NCBI RefSeq assembly: GCF_039537405.1
Contig: NZ_BAABAL010000005.1
Span: forward strand, 992,001 to 1,056,000
Reading direction: 5' to 3'
From: Allokutzneria multivorans
Lineage (GTDB): Bacteria; Actinomycetota; Actinomycetes; Mycobacteriales; Pseudonocardiaceae
Length of the DNA: 64,000 nucleotides
The notes below the pieces were generated by a model. It was not told the origin of the DNA. It saw only the letters and a list, made by a program, of their open reading frames with translations, and searched no databases. This document shows, piece by piece, positions 58,158-64,000 of the stretch (positions are counted from its first letter, which is position 1; every line of letters starts with the position of its first letter). Both the position numbers and the translations under genes were made by a program.

Positions 58158-59812
58158 GCCTGGACAACGTGCAGTGGACCGAGCTGATCGTCTTCACCGT
58201 GCTGTTCCTGGTGGTCAGCGTGATGGGCTTCGTGGCGTCCCGGTGGAAGGCCGGTGACACGCTGGAGCACTTGGACGAGTGGGGCCTCGGCGGCCGCAAG
58301 TTCGGCTCCTGGATCACCTGGTTCCTGGTCGGCGGCGACCTCTACACCGCCTACACCTTCGTCGCCGTGCCCGCGCTGATCTTCGGCGCCGGGGCGATGG
58401 GCTTCTTCGCGCTGCCCTACACGGTGATCCTCTACCCGATCGTCTTCCTGCCGCTGCTGCGCATGTGGTCGGTCTCCCGGGTGCACGGCTACGTCACGCC
58501 CGCCGACTTCGTGAAGGGCCGCTACGGTTCGCGCCCGCTGGCGCTGATCATCGCGATCACCGGCATCGTCGCGACCATGCCCTACATCGCGTTGCAGCTC
58601 GTGGGCCTCGAAGCCGTGCTGCGGACGATGGGCCTCAACGGCAGCGGTTTCCTCGGCCACCTGCCGCTGTTCATCGGCTTCCTGATCCTGGCGGTCTACA
58701 CCTACCAGGCGGGCCTGCGCGCACCCGCGCTGATCGCCTTCGTCAAGGACACGCTGATCTACATCGTCATCCTGGTCGCGGTGATCTACCTGCCCGCCAA
58801 GCTCGGCGGCTGGTCCACGATCTTCGACAAGTCGGCGGAGCTGCTGTCGGCGCCCGGCGCCAACGGCGCGCCCAAGGGCTCGACGCTGCTGACGCCGAAC
58901 AACCAGCTCCAGTACGCGACGCTGGCACTGGGCTCGGCGCTGGCGCTGTTCCTCTACCCGCACTCGCTGACCGGCATCCTGGCGTCCAAGGGCCGCAACG
59001 TGATCAAGCGGAACATGGTCGCGCTGCCCGCGTACTCGCTGCTGCTCGGCCTGCTCGCGCTGCTCGGCTACGTCGCGCTGGTCTCCGGAGCGAAGCCGAT
59101 CACCAACGCGGCCACCGGGCGCCCGGACACCAACACGATCGTCCCGGTGCTCTTCGACCAGCAGTTCTCCGGCTGGTTCGCGGGAATCGCCTTCGCCGCC
59201 ATCGGCATCGGGGCGCTGGTGCCCGCCGCGATCATGTCGATCGCCGCGGCGAACCTGTGGACCCGCAACATCTACAAGGAGTACATGCGCAAGGACGCCA
59301 CCCCGAAGCAGGAGGCCAAGCAGGCCAAGCTCGCCTCGCTCGTGGTGAAGTTCGGCGCGGTGCTGTTCATCGTGTTCGTCGACCCGCAGTTCTCGATCGA
59401 CCTCCAGCTCATCGGCGGCGTGATCATCCTGCAGACGCTGCCGACGGTGGCGATCGCGCTCTACACCCGCTGGTTCCACATCTGGGGCCTGGTCACCGGC
59501 TGGATCGCCGGTATGGGCTACGGGTTCTGGCTGCTCTACCAGATCCCCAACCCGGCTGCGGGCAAGGCGCACTTCGGCGGATCCGCGCTGACGCTGGACA
59601 AGCTCTCGTTCTTCGGCTGGTCGCCGTTCGAGGGCTCCAAGGTGCAGATCTACGTCGGGTTCGTGGCGCTGCTGGTGAACGTGGTGGTTGCCGTGCTGGT
59701 CACGTTCCTGGCCAGGAAGCTGCGCAAGCCCAACGGCATCGACGAGACCTCGCCGGAGGACTACCACGCCGACGAGGGCGACCCGAAGCTCAAGGCGGTC
59801 GCCTCGCACTAG
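58154..59812 (+). CDS. Sodium:solute symporter, MctC-like monocarboxylate carrier
   Basis: 552 residues with about thirteen helices. Signature: DEWGLGGRKFGSWITWFLVGGDLYTAYTFVAVPALIFGAGAMGFFALPYTVILYPIVFLPLLRMW, then ADFVKGRYGSRPLALIIAITGIVATMPYIALQLVGLEAVL. This matches SSS-family acetate/propionate/pyruvate permeases (MctC). With DUF3311 it should import short monocarboxylates. Its downstream hairpin lies inside the menG end. Confidence 0.9.
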   Translation: MSLDNVQWTELIVFTVLFLVVSVMGFVASRWKAGDTLEHLDEWGLGGRKFGSWITWFLVGGDLYTAYTFVAVPALIFGAGAMGFFALPYTVILYPIVFLPLLRMWSVSRVHGYVTPADFVKGRYGSRPLALIIAITGIVATMPYIALQLVGLEAVLRTMGLNGSGFLGHLPLFIGFLILAVYTYQAGLRAPALIAFVKDTLIYIVILVAVIYLPAKLGGWSTIFDKSAELLSAPGANGAPKGSTLLTPNNQLQYATLALGSALALFLYPHSLTGILASKGRNVIKRNMVALPAYSLLLGLLALLGYVALVSGAKPITNAATGRPDTNTIVPVLFDQQFSGWFAGIAFAAIGIGALVPAAIMSIAAANLWTRNIYKEYMRKDATPKQEAKQAKLASLVVKFGAVLFIVFVDPQFSIDLQLIGGVIILQTLPTVAIALYTRWFHIWGLVTGWIAGMGYGFWLLYQIPNPAAGKAHFGGSALTLDKLSFFGWSPFEGSKVQIYVGFVALLVNVVVAVLVTFLARKLRKPNGIDETSPEDYHADEGDPKLKAVASH

Positions 59813-59838
59813 AGCGCTGGCTGCGGTGATCCAGGAGA

Positions 59839-60531
59839 TCAGCGCGCGACGGCGGTGTGGAGGTGGACCACACCGCCGTCCAGGCCGTTGAAGGCGACCT
59901 CGCTCCACCCGGAGACGCCGATCTGCCCGGCGAGCGCGGGCGGCGACGGCCACGCCTGGATCGACTCGGCGAGGTAGACGTAGGCCTCCGGGTTGGAGCT
60001 GATCCGCTTGCCCATCAACGGAACCGCGCGGCGGAGGTAGGTGCGCCAGAGCGCTCGGGGCAGCGTGGCGGGCGGCATGCTGAACTCGCACACCACGAGC
60101 CGCCCGCCCGGCTTGGTCACCCGGCGCATCTCGCGCAGCGCGACGCGCGGGTCGGCGACGTTGCGCAGCCCGAAGGAGATCGTCACCGCGTCGAAGGAGC
60201 CGTCGGCGAAGGGCAGCGCCATCGCGTCGGCCGCGACCCGGCTGAGGCCGGGGTGCCTGCGCCCGGCGACGTCGAGCATGCCGAGGGAGAAGTCCGAGGC
60301 GATCACGGTCCCGCCCGCGCGGGCGAGGATCGCGCTGGAGGTCGCGGTGCCAGCGGCTACGTCCAGGATCGTGGTGCCGGGCCCCGCGTGCGCGGCAGCG
60401 GCCATCCGGCTGCCCCAGGCGTCCATCCGCCCCCACCACAGGCGGTTGCGGGTGCGGTCGTAGCCCGCGGCCACCTCGTCGAACATCGCGGAGACCTGAG
60501 CCGTCTCCTTGTTCAGGTCCGCTCTCACCAT
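59839..60531 (-). CDS. menG: Demethylmenaquinone methyltransferase (UbiE/MenG family)
   Basis: 230 residues. SAM methyltransferase of the last step of menaquinone synthesis: MFDEVAAGYDRTRNRLWWGRMDAWG, TILDVAAGTATSSAILARAGGTVIASDFSLGMLDVA, MALPFADGSFDAVTISFGLRNVADPRVALREMRRVTKPGGRLVVCEFSMPPATLPR and the end FNGLDGGVVHLHTAVA. TACGAT lies six bases before the ATG (leaderless). Its last codons form a 13-base perfect hairpin. Confidence 0.95.
   Translation of the reverse strand: MVRADLNKETAQVSAMFDEVAAGYDRTRNRLWWGRMDAWGSRMAAAAHAGPGTTILDVAAGTATSSAILARAGGTVIASDFSLGMLDVAGRRHPGLSRVAADAMALPFADGSFDAVTISFGLRNVADPRVALREMRRVTKPGGRLVVCEFSMPPATLPRALWRTYLRRAVPLMGKRISSNPEAYVYLAESIQAWPSPPALAGQIGVSGWSEVAFNGLDGGVVHLHTAVAR
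59848..59880. terminator. Hairpin inside the menG 3' end, possible terminator of the symporter gene
   Basis: Arms GACGGCGGTGTGG (59848-59860) and CCACACCGCCGTC (59868-59880) are perfect with a seven-base loop. It lies 35 bases past the symporter stop codon while encoding the last residues of MenG. Confidence 0.65.
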
Positions 60532-60544
60532 GCTCGGATCGTAT

Positions 60545-62143
60545 TCACCGCGCGGGCAGGACGACCAGCGCGATGTCGCCGCCCGTCGCCGTCCGGCAGC
60601 TGACCAGCACCTGGCGCTCGGTCGCGCTGGCGTAGCCGGGCGGGCAGGCCAGCGGAGTGTCGGCGCCGCGCGGCTGCAAGGTGCTGGAATCCAGTGCTCG
60701 CAAGGCTTTCTGGTTGTTCAGGTACACAACGCCGGGAGCGCCACCGAGGTGGGTCCCGGCGATCGGAGTCTCGGTCCGTGTCATCGCGCCGCCCCGGAAG
60801 TCGAGCACCGCGGTGTCGGGGACGGCCACCCTGGTCCGGCTGTTGTCCTTGTCCTGCAAGGGAATCAGGGCGGTGAACGGGCTGAGTGAGACCCGCTCGC
60901 CGACCGTTCCGTCGCGGCGGAGCCAGATCAGCCCGTGATTCTGCTCTCCCCGCTGCGCCGTTTCGCCGGAGTCCGAAGTGTGCAGCACCAGCCCGTTGTC
61001 GATGGCGACCGCGTCGAGCACGGCGCAGTTCACCTTGCAGCGCCGGTCGTCCGGCCGCATGGGGAACTTCGCCCGCGAAGCCTCCGCGAGCCCGTCCAGG
61101 CGGATCACGTTGACGGTCGCGTCGGTGCAGTTGTTGCGCACGAAGTAGTTCTCCGCGCCGCTGGTGCCGCTCACCCAGAAGTCGCTGCAGTTCTGGTTGG
61201 CCCCGCGCAGCACTTCGCGCCAGGTGCGCGTGCGGATGTCGAGCGCGAACACCACGTCGTCGCGCGCACCCGGGCGGCTGGCGTTGAGCACCGCGACCTG
61301 GCCGATCCGGATCGACGGCCGGTTGTCGCCCGCGTGGCGGACGAGGTGGAAGTTGCTGTTCGGCTGGAGCTCGGCCAGATCCATGCGGTGCCGCAGCTCG
61401 CCGGTCATCAGGTCGAAGAACAACCCGGCGCGGCGGATCCTGGCGAACAGCACGCCCTCGCCGGGATCGACCACGACCTGGGTGAGGTGGTACTTCTCGC
61501 TCAGCGCGAACTGCCACAGCGTCGTGCCGCTCGCGGCGTCGGAGACGAACAGGCCCTGGTCGGGCTGAGTGCTCTGGGTGGCGCTGTCGCGCAGCTCCAC
61601 GACGACGTCGCGCCCCGGCACCAGCACTCCGTTGCCGTACATGCCGGGTCGCACCGTGCGGACCCATTCGGCCACCGGGCCGGTGCCCGGCTTCGCCGAA
61701 GCCGTCGTGTGGTTGATCCGCGTCTCGTCCGCGCCGTGCGCGACGAACGCCGACCAGCTCCAGCCGAGCAGCAGCGCGGCGGCCAGCGCGACGAAGGGAA
61801 CCGCCACCGGGACCGGCCGCGCCCGCGCGAGGATCACGATCGGCGCGATCAGCAGGAACCAGCCCGTGAGCTGGAGCGGCCCCTGCCTGCCGACGCCGAG
61901 CAGCAGCGCCGTGAGGTCGGAGGGCAGGTACGGGACCAGAACCGTGTAGCCGGAGATCAGCAGCGCGGTGGCGAAGACTCCGGCCGCGGCCTTCGGGAAC
62001 ACCCACACGAGCCCGGTCGCCAGCAGGGTCAAACCGATCGCCAGCCAGCGGACGACCTCGTTGCCCGTCCAGCTCGCGCCGAACAGCACGACGGTGCCGA
62101 TCCCGATCGCGCTGACGAGTGCTCGTGTCCTGGTGTCCCCCAC
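60545..62143 (-). CDS. Membrane protein with extracytoplasmic beta-propeller-like domain
   Basis: 532 residues. Four N-terminal membrane helices (LVSAIGIGTVVLFGASW, WLAIGLTLLATGLVWVF, LTGWFLLIAPIVILA, VPFVALAAALLLGWSW) followed by about 390 outside residues with PQQ-like propeller repeats (GLFVSDAASGTTLWQFALSEKYHL, VVFALDIRTRTWREVLRG, LRALDSSTLQPRGADTPLACPPGYASA) and several Cys. No family known to me; the fold call is by repeat pattern. 13 bases upstream of the menG start, same strand. Confidence 0.7.
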   Translation of the reverse strand: MGDTRTRALVSAIGIGTVVLFGASWTGNEVVRWLAIGLTLLATGLVWVFPKAAAGVFATALLISGYTVLVPYLPSDLTALLLGVGRQGPLQLTGWFLLIAPIVILARARPVPVAVPFVALAAALLLGWSWSAFVAHGADETRINHTTASAKPGTGPVAEWVRTVRPGMYGNGVLVPGRDVVVELRDSATQSTQPDQGLFVSDAASGTTLWQFALSEKYHLTQVVVDPGEGVLFARIRRAGLFFDLMTGELRHRMDLAELQPNSNFHLVRHAGDNRPSIRIGQVAVLNASRPGARDDVVFALDIRTRTWREVLRGANQNCSDFWVSGTSGAENYFVRNNCTDATVNVIRLDGLAEASRAKFPMRPDDRRCKVNCAVLDAVAIDNGLVLHTSDSGETAQRGEQNHGLIWLRRDGTVGERVSLSPFTALIPLQDKDNSRTRVAVPDTAVLDFRGGAMTRTETPIAGTHLGGAPGVVYLNNQKALRALDSSTLQPRGADTPLACPPGYASATERQVLVSCRTATGGDIALVVLPAR

Positions 62144-62271
62144 AACCCCGGAAGACTAGCCAAAGCGGCCCACCGGCACCCGCCATCCGGCCCAGCGTTT
62201 CCGGCTTTGCTTGCATCCCAAGCAAACCCGCTTCAGCCTGCGGCTTCGTCGTGACGTGACAGGATGCGAAG

Positions 62272-63690
62272 GTGGACCACGACACCCTGAAGACGACCGT
62301 CCAGACCCTGTGGGACGGCCCCATCCTGTCCAGTCTCTCCGAGCTGGTGTCCATCCCCGCGGTCTCGCCGTCCTTCGACGCGGACTGGCAGCGCAACGGG
62401 CACCTCGACGCCGCCATCGAGCACGTCCGCGCCTGGGCGGAGGAGCGCGAGCTGCCCGGCGCGCGGGTCGACGTGGTCCAGCTCGACGGCCGCACCCCGG
62501 TGCTGCTCATCGACGTCCCGGCGACCCCGGGCGCCGAAGAGGTCGGCACCGCCCTGCTCTACGGGCACCTGGACAAGCAGCCGCCGGTGGGTGGCTGGTC
62601 GGAGGGCCTCGGCCCGTGGACCCCGGTCGTGCGCGACGGCAAGCTCTACGGCCGCGGCTCGGCCGATGACTGCTACTCCGCCTACGCGGCGCTCGGCGCG
62701 GTGCTCGCGGTCCGCGCGGCCGGTGGCGCGCACGGCCGCTGCGTGGTGCTGCTGGAGACCGGTGAGGAGTCCGGCAGCCCCGACCTCCCCGCCTACCTCG
62801 AACACCTGCGGCCCCGCCTCGGCGAGGTCTCCCTGGTGGTGTGCCTGGACTCAGGCGGCGCCGACTACGAGCGGCTGTGGCTGACCACCTCGCTGCGCGG
62901 CATGGTCGCCGTCGAGGTTCGGGTTCAGGTGCTCGACAGCGGTCAGCACTCCGGCATCGCCAGCGGTGTGGTGCCCAGCTCCTTCCGCGTGCTGCGCGCG
63001 CTGCTCGACCGCGTCGAGGACGCCGAGACCGGCCGGGTGCTGCTGCCCGAGCTGCACGTGGACATCCCCGAGGTGCGGGTCAAGGAGGCCACCGCCGCCG
63101 TCGCGGGGCTGCCCGGCATGGTCGTCGGCAGCTTCCCGTTCACGCCGGGCGTGCGCGCGGTCTCCGGTGACGAGCTGGAGCTGGAGCTCAACCGCACCTG
63201 GCGGCCGACGCTCTCGGTCATCGGCGCGGACGGCCTGCCCACCCCGGCAGACGCGGGCAACGTGCTGCGCCCGTCCACCTCGCTGATGCTGAGCTTCCGC
63301 CTGCCGCCGACCGCGGACTCCGAGGCCGCGCTCGCCGCCGTGCGCCGCGCGCTGACCACCGAGGTGCCCTACGACGCGCAGGTCGAGCTGAGCCGCGTCG
63401 AGCACGCCGACGGCTGGAACGCGCCGGAGCTGGCGCCGTGGCTGAGCGAGGCGCTGGACCGCGCGGGCTCCGAGGTGTTCGGCCAGCCGTGGGGCGCGCT
63501 GGGCATGGGCGGCTCCATCCCGTTCATGGGCCTGCTCCAGGAGGCCTACCCGCACGCCCAGTTCGTGATCACCGGCGCGCTCGGCCCCGACAGCAACGCG
63601 CACGTCCCGGACGAGTCGCTGCGACTGGATTTCGCGGCCAAGGTGACCGCGGCGATCGCCCATTTGCTGGATGGTCACGGAAAGCGCTGA
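62272..63690 (+). CDS. M20-family metallopeptidase (dipeptidase)
   Basis: 472 residues. Zinc ligands and catalytic residues: LLYGHLDKQPPVGGW (His, Asp), GRGSADDCYSAYAALGAV (Asp bridging), LETGEESGSPDL (catalytic Glu-Glu) and VCLDSGGADYERLWLTTSLRGM (Asp). The C-terminal GMGGSIPFMGLLQEAYPHAQFVITGALGPDSNAHVPDE holds the last His. The lid domain is present. Probably a cytoplasmic dipeptidase. CAGGAT lies six bases before the GTG. Confidence 0.93.
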   Translation: MDHDTLKTTVQTLWDGPILSSLSELVSIPAVSPSFDADWQRNGHLDAAIEHVRAWAEERELPGARVDVVQLDGRTPVLLIDVPATPGAEEVGTALLYGHLDKQPPVGGWSEGLGPWTPVVRDGKLYGRGSADDCYSAYAALGAVLAVRAAGGAHGRCVVLLETGEESGSPDLPAYLEHLRPRLGEVSLVVCLDSGGADYERLWLTTSLRGMVAVEVRVQVLDSGQHSGIASGVVPSSFRVLRALLDRVEDAETGRVLLPELHVDIPEVRVKEATAAVAGLPGMVVGSFPFTPGVRAVSGDELELELNRTWRPTLSVIGADGLPTPADAGNVLRPSTSLMLSFRLPPTADSEAALAAVRRALTTEVPYDAQVELSRVEHADGWNAPELAPWLSEALDRAGSEVFGQPWGALGMGGSIPFMGLLQEAYPHAQFVITGALGPDSNAHVPDESLRLDFAAKVTAAIAHLLDGHGKR

Positions 63691-63755
63691 ATCAAACACG
63701 GACTGTAGTTCGAATGTCCGTATAGTCATGCAGCCGTAATAAGCGAAACGGTGCG

Positions 63756-63777
63756 CCTGCCCCACCCGGGTGGCAGG
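63756..63777 (+). terminator. Hairpin between peptidase and lipoprotein genes
   Basis: CCTGCC and CACCC pair with GGGTG and GGCAGG around one bulged C (63756-63777), 66 bases past the M20 stop. Weak terminator or leader structure of the next gene. Confidence 0.4.
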
Positions 63778-63819
63778 ATTCCCAGATCTCGATCGATCTC
63801 CATCACGAGGAGTTACACC

Positions 63820-64000
63820 GTGGCCAGACGAACAGGGCTCAGGGCCCTCGCGCTGCTTCCGGCACTGGCGATCGTTGTTGCCGGGTGCGGGTCCGGGCCG
63901 CAGGCGGGCGAGGCCAAGGGTGTCCCGCTCGTCGAGGCGGGCAAGCTCAAGACCTGTACGCACCTGCCGTACGAGCCGTTCCAGTTCACCAAGGACAACA
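63820..64000 (+). CDS. Solute-binding lipoprotein of an ABC importer, 5' part
   Basis: The first 60 codons only; the rest is outside the window. Lipobox signal (GLRALALLPALAIVVAGC) and the mature start EAGKLKTCTHLPYEPFQFTKDN, the opening of type 3 (amino-acid, glutamine/arginine-like) solute-binding proteins, where a strand-turn TC-x-LPYEPFQF precedes the first ligand loop. GAGGAG lies before the GTG at 63820. Confidence 0.8.
   Translation, partial: MARRTGLRALALLPALAIVVAGCGSGPQAGEAKGVPLVEAGKLKTCTHLPYEPFQFTKDN

Overview
The window is high-GC actinobacterial DNA: nearly every third codon position is G or C, GTG starts are common, and F420-type flavin/deazaflavin enzymes, Tat and lipobox exports, a GTP-type PEP carboxykinase and a PadR/inositol-1-phosphate synthase pair are present. 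Gene content and order best fit a member of the Pseudonocardiaceae (Actinosynnema/Saccharothrix/Lentzea-like). That assignment is inference from gene content; no 16S rRNA gene lies here. No rRNA, tRNA, CRISPR array, phage or transposase gene was seen. Layout: 0-6.5 kb is a redox and small-enzyme block (PRPP synthetase, SoxR with a SoxR-box-like site, F420/PPOX enzymes, MFS exporter, isochorismatase, serine hydrolase). 6.5-10.7 kb is the conserved replication/ribosome block rpsF-ssb-rpsR-rplI-dnaB on the minus strand; dnaB is interrupted by a class 3 intein. 10.8-15.8 kb holds an exported Pro/Gly-rich protein, endonuclease IV, PEP carboxykinase and an EF-hand-loop protein. 15.9-19.7 kb is a minus-strand operon of two dynamin-like GTPases around a GrpE-like protein. 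A sensor kinase/response regulator pair follows, and at 23.9 kb there is a membrane-anchored Hsp70. 25.8-33.6 kb holds TrmB, a divergent nitric oxide synthase oxygenase, a VanZ-RDD membrane protein, an MTA/SAH-type deaminase, an SDR, an MFS carrier and small membrane or exported proteins. 33.7-42.3 kb holds PhoX, a MarR regulator, an exported SnoaL-like protein with a sequestered start codon, and a four-gene operon (kinase, CNNM-type protein, unknown, FAD/Fe-S oxidase). 42.4-47.2 kb holds a DprA-family gene under a perfect SOS box, an unknown gene, a small secreted protein, a BlaC-like beta-lactamase and a LysR/DJ-1 pair. 47.2-54 kb is a second conserved actinobacterial block (ino1, padR, DUF5318, ponA, GT87-type membrane protein). 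54-64 kb holds an SGNH hydrolase, two surface proteins, a DUF3311/monocarboxylate symporter pair, menG, a membrane beta-propeller protein, an M20 peptidase and the start of a solute-binding lipoprotein. In Mycobacterium tuberculosis the ino1-padR-ponA1 block lies next to the rpsF-dnaB block (Rv0046c to Rv0058). Here about 37 kb separates them, so the region between is rearranged relative to that arrangement. Many genes have a TANNNT-type -10 hexamer only 5-8 bases before the start codon, which implies leaderless transcripts and was used to choose starts. Long perfect hairpins separate most convergent gene pairs.
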